Source: Otis tarda (taxonomy: Eukaryota; Chordata; Aves; Otidiformes; Otididae). Taken from it: DNA of 64,000 bases. This document shows positions 51,721 to 63,957 of the stretch, piece by piece (the stretch's first letter is position 1; every line of letters starts with the position of its first letter). The position numbers were made by a program, and so were the translations under genes. The notes beneath the pieces were generated by a model. It was given only the letters and a program-made list of their open reading frames with translations. It did no database searches and was not told the origin of the DNA. The DNA lies in NCBI GenBank assembly GCA_026413225.1, contig CM048554.1:93289963-93353962 (forward strand). Direction: 5' to 3'.

Positions 51721-52720
51721 TTCCAATTTTAACTGTTTCACATAAATTATGGAGTATTTACAATGGAACTGAAGGAAATAAGGATGTGAACTCTGTGAAA
51801 GTCTCAAAGCTAAATTAGAGTGGAACAGCCATCAAGCCCTATACAAATGTTACCTATTCCAAATCTATTCATGGATGTTTAAAACATAGATATTTAAAAA
51901 TGTTCACACATCAATGGTATGATGCATGCTTGAAAAACTAGTGCTTGCTTACTGAGACTAGAAGATTGAGAAATTGAGTGGGAGAAATTACAGAAATGGA
52001 AGAAATGCACCAGAAATGGACTGAAAATTACAAAGGTCATGTTACAATACCTCTGAAAAGAAGGGCTTGTTTCAATATAAGAGAAAATCCATTTAAATTG
52101 AAGGAATTAATTTTGCATATACATAACTAGCTATTGCAAAGGTGATCTGATCCATGCTGAAGGACAATTTTTGAAAGGTTTAGAGAATGTTATGTGTAAT
52201 AAAAAAGCATATTTGCAAGTGCAAAAATAGTGGAAGAATCAAATCTCTGTAAGTTGACTGCTCCGAAAAGCAGAAGTAAGTATCTCCTCAATGTGCAGCA
52301 CAGCATAATTTCTTTACTAAATACAAATACCTGTTTTCTGAAGCAGTGGGCAAACACTGCTCCTTGGGAAAGAAAGAAGCATTTCTGTGAAAAACAGACA
52401 AACTCTACTTGCTACTGCCATTTCCTTAACAGCTATTTAATATTTCTTTCTCAGTATTCCAAAATGTCTATTAGACCACTGCGCATCTTTTCTTCTTTAT
52501 TTAAAATAAATCTTGCATCCTTTTTGGATGTAAAGTCCAGGACAACTAATTCATTTTCCTTACTACTGTTTTAGCATGGGAAGGAGTACATATCAGTCAG
52601 AACACTGGATACTCCAAAAATATTTTTCATATAATAGTGGACAGAGAATTTGCTTCCTCAAAGTTATGATCATCTTTTAAAAAAAATTCCAAATAAAACA
52701 ATTTTCAACAGAGTTCTTTA

Positions 52721-52768
52721 CATTTAGCACTCATCATGCTGATGAGCATTTAGCACTCATCATGCTGA
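52721..52768. repeat. 22-bp direct duplication next to a CR1 end
   Basis: CATTTAGCACTCATCATGCT plus GA occurs perfectly at 52721-52742 and 52747-52768. The second copy abuts the first recognisable CR1 bases of the element at 52766-52907. Confidence 0.92.
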
Positions 52769-52907
52769 AAATTTTTTACAATGATAGTACAAAGGCCAGA
52801 TTGGATGGGGCTCTGAGCAAATTGGAGATGTCTCAGCTCCTTGCAGGGGGGTTGGATTAGATGAGCTTTAAAGATCCCTTCCAACCCAAACTAGTCTATG
52901 ATTCCAT
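52766..52907 (+). mobile_element. CR1 LINE 3' end, internally deleted
   Basis: Plus strand: GAAAATTTTTTACAATGATAG (CR1 TTTACAGTGAGGGTGG region) is followed directly by AAAGGCCAGATTGGATGG, so the usual intervening part is lost. The copy then runs through CTCCTTGCAGGGGGGTTGGA to CCAAACTAGTCTATGATTCC. It is antisense to RIMS1 and lies upstream of exon B and downstream of exon A. Confidence 0.88.
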
Positions 52908-53464
52908 ACATTTAAAAACTAAAGAGAATACTAGAAAACTCTAGATGCTAGAGAATAACAGAAATTCGTAACATTGCAGGTTTATGTTTTCCAACAACTT
53001 CTTAACTATACATTTAACCTACATTAACCCAATTAAAAAAAAAAATTGTGGAGCAAAAATAACACTTATGATAAATACTAAAGAGAGTCAGGATTAATAA
53101 ATATGTTTCATAATGAAAAAAATACAAATATTTGAATCAGTTTGTAAGTACAGTTAATTCAAATCAGAAAACTGATCTTTGACTATGCACAAAAGTATAT
53201 GTTTGGTCATCCTGGCCAAAGTCGTCAGATTGCACATTAGCTTTCTCTTCTGCAAACTTTATCAAACCCATTTTTACAACTTTTTTAACATGTTAACCGG
53301 TTGGGAAGTACCACAGAGACACATTGCATCTCACCCTCTGGTCCTGAGTTGACCTCTTGTGAAGGTAAAGGCAAACCCAACTGTAATGAGCTGTTCTAAT
53401 TACTATACAAATTCTGGCTTCTGAGAGATAATCTCATTGGAAATTTTCATCCCAATTTTTGGTG

Positions 53465-53483
53465 TTTTTTTTTTTTTTTTTTT
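53465..53483. repeat. Poly(T) tract, 19 bases
   Basis: An uninterrupted run of T. On the minus strand this would be a poly(A) tail, but no retroposed body is recognisable. Confidence 0.9.
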
Positions 53484-53777
53484 AATAGCACTGATATCAC
53501 ACAATTTGACAATTGAGAACCTAAAGCCTTGTTTCTCGTATTTCTCTTCTCTTTGAGAACTGTTTCATTTAAGTTCTGTGTTCACAGTGAGGCGGTCTCA
53601 AAAAAGAAACATCGTTATTGAAGTTGTCTCCATATTTAACCGCAAGGAGATCTTGAACAAATCTTTCAAATCTGTTAGATATTACAAGTTGGATGCCCAT
53701 TTGCCTATTTACTCATTCCTAAGTAAAGTTTTAGTTTTGATTCTGCTGAGTACCTTACTTATCCATAATTTTAACCT

Positions 53778-53993
53778 GTGCCTCTAGGAGCATGCGTCAG
53801 TTCTGTGGAACACAGTGAAGTGGCCCTGGAGGGCCAGGGACAGAAAGTCTGGTGCCTGCACTGGGACAATAAACACCAGGAGCATTCTAATGTCTGCAGT
53901 TGTGGAGAGCTTGACAATGTTTGCTGTTTTCTGTATCCACAAATTGAAAGTTCATCTCTTCTAAAATATAGAAATAAAAATACAAGCATTTAG
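53778..53993 (+). other. GC-richer block with a short Cys/His-bearing open frame, unrecognised
   Basis: A 71-codon open frame includes LEGQGQKVWCLHWDNKHQ followed by EHSNVCSCGELDNVCC. The block follows an acceptor-like CCTGTGCCTCTAG (ending about 53788). There is an AATAAA-like stretch near its end (GAAATAAAAATAC). No family is recognised and the opposite strand is also open, so coding potential is doubtful. A worn retrocopy is possible. Confidence 0.2.
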
Positions 53994-55137
53994 TTCTTAT
54001 TGATGTGAAAAAAGTTTTTGAAATGTGGCTCTTGAAGCACGGAAGTCTAAATTTATAAAAGCTGTGATTTTCTTCCAGCTACTGTTATCTTGAGACCTTA
54101 TTTTTAATGCAAACAGTTGCTATGTGTCTTTGAATTTTTTACTTTTACATTCACACTGCCATCCCGTGGTCACTCGTTGAAAGCACATAACACTCATGGC
54201 ACTGGAAGAAGAGAACCGCAGGAATGCTTCTCCCACTACTGAGTTACCCCTAGTTTTGTCCCTGTCCTTTGCCTACATCAACACAGTGCTGTATCTCTAA
54301 AAGGAAACATAGAATCTGACTCAACATTTCCTTCCTGACTTCTGCAAACATTACCCTTCCGTTAGGCACCACAAGGCAAAACATCTTTAGCAGAAAGTTT
54401 GGCTCCAGCCTCTCACAGCTGGATTTGTAAGTGGCCGTGCAAATGTGTAAGATGTTTTCAGCAGTTTGCTCAGAAGCCTACACAGTTTTAAACTTACAAG
54501 GTTGTGGGATATAATTTCAGCATTATCAAGGAAAAATAAGTCCCTCTATGTAACTTCATTACTGTAGTTTCATGTACACCTAGTTATCAGAGGAAGACTT
54601 TAAACTTTCGTAAGAAAAGGAGATCAAAGTAATCAGTATGTATTTCAAGAAAGGAAACAGTTTATCTGTGACATTATCAGGATGCAAAAAATTATAAAGA
54701 CATGAGAACAGCTGCATGGGGCTGGATCTAATTCTGTCTAGCTCTCCACATGTCAGACAACAGCAAGGGTGTAGAGAAGAACAAAAGAGTAGGGCCATGA
54801 TACAATGACACTTCTATAGCCCATTATTCCAGCCTCCAGGGATTTGGAAGCCAGGGACTTCCTAAACTAGAGGTGACGTTGAAGGATCTTTCTTCCCTGG
54901 ATTGGTTTTGAAGTGTTCTGCTTTTTGCAGATTAATTTTAGGTGACATCAAAGACTAAGTCTAATGCACATCAGATGGGAGTAAAAATGATGTTAAAAAG
55001 CTATTACTCAAAGACATTTCTATCAGGCTTTATAATACAGTACTCTTGAGAGTTTTATAATATTTAAAAAAAAAACCCCACAGGTTTATGCCTTCAATTT
55101 TCAAGCCAAAGCATTATTTCAATACTACTGACTTTAC

Positions 55138-55250
55138 CTTGGTATATTGCTCACGCTCATGTTCTTGGCTAGAACCAGACCCTGATGTCTGATTATAACG
55201 ATGCACTTTCATTTTCATCTGTCTTGTTCGCTCCTCCACTACTAAGCTTG
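55138..55250 (-). CDS. RIMS1: RIMS1 coding exon A (C2A-C2B linker, start of the visible part)
   Basis: RIM1 is a large scaffold at the presynaptic active zone that links synaptic vesicles, Munc13, RIM-BP and calcium channels. This 113-bp minus-strand exon encodes 37 residues, with VVEERTRQMKMKVHRYNQ and then GSGSSQEHEREQYTK, matching my memory of the RIM1 linker just after its proline-rich RIM-BP-binding stretch. The acceptor TTTTTGCAG lies at 55251 upward and the donor is AAG|GTAAAG. The exon enters in phase 1 (its first two bases finish an Ala codon if the previous exon ends in G) and leaves in phase 0, so it joins exon B as Lys|Tyr. Residues differing from remembered mammalian RIM1 (Tyr in HRYNQ, His-Glu-Arg in QEHER) are conservative. 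RIMS2 is the main alternative; exons B and C argue against it. Confidence 0.93.
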
Positions 55251-57103
55251 CTGCAAAAACACACAATGAAAATCAATTAAAAATAGCGAAAACTTTTTTG
55301 AAAAACAAATGGTTTAGCAACAATTTTAGCTTATTTCCATCTCAACGAAACAAAGAAATGTACAAACATGTAGGTAGAACAAGCAGGGTGTAAACACAGA
55401 ACAAGGGAACACTACTGTCAAGAAATCAACCACTTCCATTGCAAGAGTCTTTACCTGAAAATGGGAAGACATCCCAATTTCCTACACATAATCAAGCTGG
55501 TGCAACATGTATGAAAAGAGTAAAAGAATTTAGGTGATAGGCTGAATTGTAAACCTGTGAAGTATTTAGAGGATATAAATCCATTATCATCTAACCATGT
55601 ATTTGCTTAAATGTAGAAAATATTACAGTAGCATTCTAAGAATTAACACATTAAAGATAAATTTTAATACCAGCTTAAAGTAATTAACTCCTACTACTAT
55701 TTTAAAACATAACTACCTACCATAACTAAACATTATTGGAGAGGAATAATTTCTCCATTCAATCAGTAATTTTCTAGTAATATTTTTTTTTTACAAGTAG
55801 TCCTTTAAAAGCACTACTTTGCTCTCTAATATCCACTTCTGTTTCAAAGAAATTATTTGTTCTTGTGTTTTCGATTTTCTATGACAGCTTGTTTCAAAAA
55901 AGAAATAAAATCTTAAACTTTCAAGAAGTTGTGGAGCTATAAAGACCATCATCTTCAATTTGAACAAGCTGTGGCAATCGATACTGGCTGTGCTTGCCAC
56001 AGGAAGATGACCCTGCACTAACAGAAAGAGCAGCGTGAAAGCCTCTGGGCTAAAGCTTCCTTCAAGTAAGTTAACCTTTGTGGTAGCAGATAATTTTCAG
56101 AGGGAACTACATATTCTGCCATTCTTAAACTTAGTAGCATTACAAAAGCAAAAGGAATACCAATAAAACCCAAACCTTGCAAACTGGGACTTTGTAACAG
56201 TTCTAGAACTAAACCCAAATATTCATCAGTAACTATTCTAAATCACAGGAGCACTCACTATGTTCATCTTTTTTTTTTAAACGTTATGACATCCCAGAAC
56301 AACATCATATTTTAATTGTAATTTTTTTTTGTGTGGTTACAAATTCAAGACCGGTGTTTTACTCAGGAAAACCTCCGCAAAAAACCTGCTGCTGCTTTAT
56401 AGGACTCTCTTCTAAACTATTAGTTTTAAAAGTCAAGATTTTTGTGAACAGCCCCTCCCCAGACCAGCAACAGGAGAGAGACACCAATTTAGAAGTTGCA
56501 TGGCATCAATTTTCAATCACAAAACACAGAGAATTTTTAAATAGTGTAAAATAAGTATGCTATCAAGTTTAAAGAACTGTATTATCAATTAAGAGGTAAC
56601 GAAGTTCTCATATGTGGGTTTTATGCTGTTAACTGTGGGACTCTTTACACATCTATTTTTTTGTCTGTGCTTTGCAAGCACAAAAATACAAAAAAAAAAA
56701 AAGCAGTACACTCAGGGTTGGATGTTTAAACTGTGTGCTACTGCACAAATCACGATTGTGCATTTGTGTACCATCTGTAATTTGCTTGTGGAAATGATGG
56801 AATGTCTGTGCGCTGGTTGGGTATGAAAAAATATACAAAGACAGCACTGTGAAAAACACATTTTTTTCATGTCCTCCTTCCACATTTCTTATTTAAAAAT
56901 AGGAAAATTAAATACAGCAAGTTACATTAAAACTCTACTACAGCTACAAATTTAAGGCATGAAATAAAGTTATCATCGTAATCTTCAATCTCCCACACTC
57001 AGAGGGTCCAATCTAGGAAATTCTGCACATGCAGAATGTCACACTGGGCCCAGCAATTATTCCAGATGACTAATTATGCCGGTAAATGTGTACCTTAATT
57101 GTA

Positions 57104-57190
57104 ATGAGTCCAGTTCCACCATCAGATATGCAGGCACAGCTCCAATTACTTCAATGGAAGTTGCATGGAGGTATCTGAAGGCAAAATTGA
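57104..57190. repeat. Ancient amniote repeat relic (tentative)
   Basis: GAGTCCAGTTCCACCATCAG, GCTCCAATTACTTCAATGG and AAGTTGCATGGAGGTATCTG resemble a class of old repeat common in reptile and bird DNA, in which CTCCATTGACTTCAATGGAG-like text sits between short inverted arms. I cannot name the family. Confidence 0.3.
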
Positions 57191-57244
57191 GCACTTTAGG
57201 TGAAATTTTTAAAGATGGCCTCTTATTTTAAAGGCAGATATGAA

Positions 57245-57301
57245 AGGATTAAGATATACCTATTAGTGACTGAAGTAAAAAGCTTAAGATATCTTAATCC
57301 T
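57245..57301. repeat. Perfect 13-bp inverted repeat with an inner palindrome
   Basis: AGGATTAAGATAT (57245-57257) and ATATCTTAATCCT (57289-57301) are exact reverse complements separated by 31 bases. The right arm overlaps a 14-bp palindrome, TTAAGATATCTTAA (57284-57297). It may be what is left of an old inverted-repeat element. Confidence 0.85.
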
Positions 57302-58707
57302 ATCATATATGCATGAAATAGATTGAGGATATAAAATCAGAGGGAAAATTGAGACCCCTTTAAAAATTTAGCCCTGTAGGTGTATGGTGCATGGATTACA
57401 GTTACTCTAAAAAATAATCCTTTCATTGTGTGATTTTTAGGTGCTTCATCCTGTCAACTGTACGTTACACTAAATAATTTATATGAAATAATGTTACTCT
57501 TCACTACTTACGATACCTGAAAAGAATATTCTATTACATAATGAGATGCTATTTTGGTGACTATACATGAAAAAATTCTACAGTCAAGGTTGGGTAAATA
57601 TTCAACCTTAACTCTGTAACTTTTGATTTTTGTTATGTTTAAATCCTTAACTTTAATAATACACTTATGTTTTGATTTTCATTGTTAGGTATCACTATAT
57701 GAAATAACATGAGAACAATTAATGAGGACTGTGAAGTAAATCTAAATTCTCTAATGGAGAAATCTGGTTTTGTGCATGGAGTAAAATGTAATTTAGCACC
57801 ATTCAGCTGTTAATGTATTTCTAAGGAAGCAACTGTGTGAAATGTACTTCTGCTCTAGAAAATACAACTGTGTTCTTTCCAGCTTTGTTTACAAAGCACA
57901 TCTGAGTATATATTGTATCTAGCTCAATTCCGTGATGGAAAATTTCATCTGCCTTATAAGTAGTCTGGTATACTCTTCACATGTTAATCACAAAAAGCAG
58001 AAAAAAAAAAAATCTAACACAGGAGCAAAAACACATTGGCAGAAGCTGTAACAATCATAGGTAACACCACCATACGATCACATTACTTTCTTGGAACACA
58101 GCTGGTTACCACAGGTAATGAAATTTTGACAAACAATATTTCAAGAACTTAACCTGCCTCTTTGAAAAATATAGACCTACTTTCTTTTAGGACATCAGTA
58201 TTTACAGAGTGGTTTTCCTGGAGCTCTTGAGAGGTAGGGCTACACAGTAATTTACAGATCAAAGCACTGTAATCTCAAGACCTCTAAATTCTACAGTGGC
58301 CCTAGAATCAAAATATGGAGATCTACCATGAGTGTCACAAATTAGTGGTACAACTACCATCAATATCAGTTGTGTCAACATGTTACTCTCTTTGGCGTCA
58401 GAAGTCATGCTTCAATGAGCTGTAACTTTCTTCTCTTCCAGAGCTGCTAATTCGTACGCAAGATCAATCAGTGTAAGTAGTAATTGAAAGAAGAGAACTC
58501 ATTGAGCAGACTGCTTACACAGACGGTGTAAGTTTAGAGCTAAAGCTTTTACTACTACTAAACCGTGTGTGGTTGTACAACAATGATGTACATAAACAAT
58601 CAAGCCATGCAAGAGAGAAAAGACAGACATACAAATGGAATCAAAATGTTATACTTCAATTCCATTAATATATTTAGAAACCAGTCTCATACTCCTGTAA
58701 TCCCAGG

Positions 58708-59269
58708 TCTACTGGTCCGGCTGGGATGGAGGTAGTTTTCTTCACAGCAGCCTGTATGGTGCTGAATTTTAGATTTGTGACTAAAACAGTGTTGATAACA
58801 CACCGATGTTTTAGCAATTGCTGAGCAGTGCATGCACAGCACCAAGGCCTCTGTTTTTCATGCTACTCCCACCCCCCAGCAAGTAAGCTGGAGATTGGGA
58901 GGGTAAAGAGTCGGGACAGCTGACCCCAACTGACCAAACGGATGTTCCAGATCATGTGATGCCATCCTCAGCAATAAAACCGAGGGCAGTCTTTCCAAGG
59001 TAACTGTTGCTTAGAGACTGGCTGGGCACTGGTCTGCTGGTGGGAGGTGGTGAGTGATTGCCTTTGCATCACTTGGTGGTGGCGTTTGTAGGTTTTTTTT
59101 TTTGCTTTTTCTTCACTTTTTCCCTTCACCTATTAAACTGTGTTTTTATCTTGGCTCATAAGTATTTACTCACTATCACTCTTCCAATTATCTTCCCTAT
59201 CTCACCGTGGAGCACAGAGTGAGTAAATGGCTGGTGTGCTTAATTGATGGCTTGGGTCAACCCATGACA
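58708..59269 (+). mobile_element. Solo LTR of an endogenous retrovirus (about 562 bp), plus orientation
   Basis: The block reads like a widespread bird LTR. It has a GGCTGGGATGGAG start, GTGTTGATAACACA, GCTGAGCAGTGCA, GGGACAGCTGACCCCAACTG, an ATTAAACTG polyadenylation-like stretch (about 59131) and a CATGACA end. Flanks CCAGG (58703-58707) and CCAAG (59270-59274) agree at four of five bases and may be a worn target duplication. No internal retroviral sequence adjoins it. It lies in the upstream RIMS1 intron, antisense to the gene. It looks older than the LTR at 10.9 kb, judged only by its poorer ends and flanks. Confidence 0.85.
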
Positions 59270-61129
59270 CCAAGCAACCAAGAATTAACTGCTCAATGTA
59301 TTTTTGAATGGTCTTCTATCAAACAAACAAAAGTCCACTTAGCTATTACTTAATTTATTATTCAACTCACTGTTAAGTCCCATCTGGCTTCCACTGTGAA
59401 TAGGATTCAAAGGAAGAAGACATGGTCTACGAAGATTAAGACCACCTCCTATCCCATAAACTAACAGGTCCATCAGCTCCCTCCTGGGTCTCTTCCTCAC
59501 ATGTAATTCAAGAAACGTCCTTGTGAAGACTGTACACCCTGCGCTATAACTGATAACAGATCTTACAGGTTTCTAAATATGTTACATGCTAGAAGTACTA
59601 CTAAATGTCTGGATTTCCAATCTTTGCAGAGGTGGTCATGGTACTAGTAGAAGAATAATTTAACATATGCACATAACAAAAGAGGTGTTTTTTTTTTTAC
59701 TCATAAAGTAATTCAAAAACTTGTTTATATTTCTCGTGATAAAAGAAGTTTTAATTAACATTAAAGGCAGTTCGTGGTACATGTTTCCATCACAAGGAAA
59801 GTGGGAGGTTTTTTTTATTGACAGCCTATAAAATACATGCTGTCCTTTGATTGCCTAAAATATTCAAGTCCATAATATGCTACTTAAAGGAGGTAAAGAA
59901 TAAATTAACAAAAATAGCTACAGATCTCATTTTCAGCCTGCAACCTATCCTCAAAGAAAATGAGGACAGGCTAACACTTGTTTTTTCTTAAAGTAGATGG
60001 CCATTTCTTAATGTTTCTAAGACACTCTGTTTACTAAGGATTTATGTACTAATCATACTCCTTTTAATATATCAGCACTATGGTAAGGTTTATACAGTTA
60101 CATCTGATGGCATTAACTAGCTGACAGCCTCATCTTTATTTCTATCCTCAGAAAACTGGTATGGACTCATTTCAACTCCTATCTGCTGTTTAACTGATAG
60201 AAAAGTGAGACTTGGCTAGCATCCTAACTGTTCAGAATATGTGCTACCTTTTAATTATGTACAGAATAACAGAACCATAAGCAATATACTATATTAACTA
60301 TACTAACATACCAAATATAGTAGGGCAGATAAAGTTGGTTTTTTTTTTTTTTTTTAAATACTTTAATAGATAGACTTAATGTACTATATGGCATTACTGA
60401 AGTAATTTTAAGGTTTTAAGTGCCCTATTTAAAGTTTGAAAGGGGGGACGAAACCATATTTTATTTGCAAAATTTCTTAAATGGCATGATGCTATAAAGA
60501 CCTATCTATTAAGCTGATAGCATAATGTATGAAACATATGTGGGCTCATTTAAATAAGGATTGTACTGCAGGCAGCCATACTGAACTAGCAAGGAACGGT
60601 GAAAATGCTATAGCTGCCTTTCTAGTTCTAGTTTTTAATTCCTGAGCTTAACTGTTTTGGTATCTGCCTCTTTCACATTACAATAAAGAGACTCCATATT
60701 CTGCAGACTTCAGAAAGCTGTGAATCCTGACAATAAATAACATCTAAATAGAATCCACTCATAATTTGAAAAAAAAAAAATTAGAATTGTTTTAGCATTG
60801 AAACTACCTGTTGTATAGCAGTGATATTACCAAATTCCAAGGAAAACCACTTTGACCCAAAATTGAACTTCTATACATGCTACACATGTATCTCCATGTA
60901 TCTCTGAAGTGGAAACTTGTTGCTATCTAGCAAATAATAAAGCAAGAAAAGAGAAGTGAAATTTTGGCATATAATGAAAATAAGCCTTTATGCTTACAAA
61001 AAAAAAAAAAAGAAGAACAAATTCTTAAATGCCATATAAAGATCAAAAATAAACATGGAAACTGGAAGATAGTCAATTTACCTAAGGTAAATGGATTCTG
61101 GTATTTTAGCAAGACTGTTACTCCAAGCA

Positions 61130-61480
61130 TACTGTTGGTGAAAAAGATTCAGAGAGAAGTAATGAGAATTATATGAAGAATTATATGTTATATATATATG
61201 TGGTCTTGCAGAAAGAGATCTGGGGAATGATTAAAAAGAAGGGACACATGTGGCTTGATTGGGCTCCACAATTATTTACATGTAGGAATATTTCTAACAG
61301 TAGAAGGCTCTTCAGTTTAGCAGATACAGGTATAATAATGCCCAGTCACTAACAAGTTAGGTAAAGTCAGATAAGTAATAAGACATGTTTTAAAAGTCAG
61401 GTGGTTAAGCACAGGAACAATTTTCCATTGCTTGCAGTCATTAAGTGAAAATACCTTTCTAAAAGGACATTCTTGCTAAA
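61130..61480 (+). mobile_element. Very old CR1/L3-type LINE relic (tentative)
   Basis: The order of worn phrases matches the 3' part of old CR1-type elements I recall from reptile and bird DNA: AAAAGATTCAGAGAGAAGTA, AAAAAGAAGGGACAC, AGGCTCTTCAGTTTAGCAGA, AGGAACAATTTTCCATTGC, GCAGTCATTAAGTGAAAATA and CCTTTCTAAAAGGACATTC. No terminal repeat is left. The edges are guesses. Confidence 0.4.
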
Positions 61481-62183
61481 ACCCAAGTTTGGGCTTAATG
61501 CCAGAATGACTGGTGACATATACCTGGTCCATGATTAAAACTGATAAGAACATCGATTTTTTTCCTAGACTATAGAAAATGTATGGATGGCTTAGCAGTG
61601 GCTATACTATTTTCCGTAATGGTGAAGTCTGCAACAAACACAGGATTTGCTCTTGAGGCACTTCATGTTTCTGTTCAAGATGGTCAAGACAGAAAGGAGG
61701 TGTAGGCAAACAGTACAATTTGGAAATCCTCCAAGTCTTATCTGCACTATTAAATGTTGGAGTAAGCCATGTAACAAGAAGAAATTGGCATCAAGATTTC
61801 AGATAGCTGAAAGTCTTAGCCGCAAAAATCACACATCCTTATGATGCAAACTTTAACGGAAATACTCTAAAATGACATAAAGACTCGCTTACACAAGGAA
61901 GCTACTGAAAAGGAAGCTGAAGAGAAAATTTATCTCATAAAAACTATTTTATAGTAACAGCGCTTCTAGGGCACAAACGTCAAGTTCTGGCAGGACAACA
62001 GGGAACTGCACTTATCCCAGAAGCCAACAGAGATCTGATCTATTCCTCACTCTAGGTCTTCATAATACAAAGAAAACTGAACGACAAACAGCTACAGCTA
62101 CAATGCAGTCTAAAGACATGCACCCTTAGTCTTTTTACACAGCAAAAGCCAGGAGCTTCATCTGTCTGTGTTGCTTAGTTGCT

Positions 62184-62420
62184 CTGTGGATGGGAATTGG
62201 GGGAGAGGGGGAAACAGTATCTGGTTTGAGAAAGTGAGAAGTGGAAGCTGAAAAAGAAACTAGGCAGATCCAACGGCCCGAACAAAGGCGGGAGAATAAA
62301 GCAGCGGTGAGATGTGGATGGAAGAATCCCCCAGTGCAGTGGGCAAGGGAAGTGAGAGGGCAGAGGAGCATTCACTGGAGAGCTGGCTGTGCAGCACAGG
62401 GGAGAGAACTCACACTGGTG
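62184..62420. other. Purine-rich block (plus strand), unrecognised
   Basis: The plus strand is rich in G and A (GAATTGGGGGAGAGGGGGAA, GTGAGAAGTGGAAGC, GGGAAGTGAGAGGGCAGAGG). The strand bias alone explains the open frames seen on both strands. It may be an old repeat; I recognise no gene. Confidence 0.25.
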
Positions 62421-63957
62421 TTGGACCAGGATGAAGTGTTTAAAAAATAATAGAGTCTCCAAGTTACTTCTGTTCAGCCTTCAGGATGAGTTTTGCAGTA
62501 TGCACACGTAAAATATCCCTGTGGTAGGTTTCATGACTTTAAAAATCCATAGCAACCTCTACTAGGAAATTTGAAAATTATACAAACTTTTGAAATCATC
62601 AGCAGGTGAACGTTTGAAAGATAAGGTTATTAACACTAAAAGATCAACTTGTTGCTAAGATAAAGAACTTGTTACCAATTTTCTGCATATATGAATTCAA
62701 AAAGTACTTATTGGTAACATGCAGAGAGTGAGGTAGAGGGGCTCTGAAGCCTGCTCTGCAGTCCTGGTCCCTGTCCCTGACTAGCATGTGCTGTGGCTCC
62801 TTCAAGCTTGTGTGCATGGGTTTCCTTCCCATGGGAGCTGACACTGCTCTGGGCCTCCTCCCAAATCAGAATGGAGGCATGACCAAAGCACATACTCAGA
62901 CTGCCATGCTGGGAAATGAGCTTGGATCCCCCAGTACACACAGAAGCACGGTGGCCACCTTGAGTTAAATAACTCATTCCAGAAGGAAGATAAGCTAACA
63001 TAAAAATCTGAAGTGGCTGACACAACACTCAAGTTTGTGAACTTGAAAGAGGCATAAACAACAAACTGGCATGATTGATCTGTTTGAGAGAAAAAGAAAT
63101 ACTGAAGAGAGCAAAAATGACAGAAGTCATTTTTAAAATCAACCATTATTGGCACTTCCTTAAGACATTTCATAGTACATTCTTAATTCTGAAAATAACC
63201 AGTAATTGTGAATACCTAGGTAAAATATTATTCCTTTTTCATCATTTTTTTAAACATTATCATGAAAAGATACTCCTGAGTATTGGTGTGGGTGTTGGAG
63301 TTCATAGCTAGTGGAACAGCTACTGTATTTTTACCTAAGCAAGTATGAATGCATCAGTGGGATGCACCCTTTAAGAAAGTAAAAAAGGTGTAGTAGATAC
63401 TCTGATTCAAGTTCAACTCATAATTTGGCTTTGACCCACCCAAGCCTGTATTCAGAACAGAATTTCCCAAAATCTGCAGGACTCAGGACTAAAGGTCAGA
63501 AAAGGTTAATCTGTGCTATTAATGTTCATGCAGCATACTATTCTGCTGTTAACATTAAAAGGGATTATTTCTTTCATTTTATTTTCTCCCCAAGCTTCAT
63601 TCTGATTGAGATAACTCCTACTTTCAGTGAAAAGGAGAAAGAAAAAAAAAAAAGGACTTCTCTGCAATCTTGCCTCAACAGGGACATGACAGACTAGACT
63701 TTTCACTTTGTGAGACAGCCTTCTCTGCTGTTTGAGCTCACTGATTCACTGGTAAGAGCACAGAGACTGAGAATTCATAGAAGGTGAGCGCTGATGTCTG
63801 TCCCTGGAAACCTGCCCTACATCACGACTACGTTTCTGAGTGTCAAGGGCTTGTCACACAAACAAAGCATAGTTAATTCTTCAGAATCTTTCTGCATATG
63901 AAGGCTAGTTTCCAGCCATCATCATCTTTAACTGGTCCTAAGCCCAGACCTACAAAA

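Larger units (their letters stand above)
45711..55137 (-). other. RIMS1: RIMS1 intron between exons A and B
   Basis: This 9,427-bp intron is bounded by GT (donor of exon A) and AG (acceptor of exon B), phase 0. It contains a MIR-like SINE relic at 48812-48985, a short CR1 end at 52766-52907 with a 22-bp duplication at its 5' edge, long T tracts near 51680-51720 and 53465-53483, and a GC-richer block at 53778-53993. I recognise no optional RIMS1 exon in it. Confidence 0.88.

Noticed and set aside
62135-62462. Open frames on both strands (69 to 95 codons)
   Set aside because: Strong purine/pyrimidine strand bias explains the lack of stops; the peptides are low complexity.
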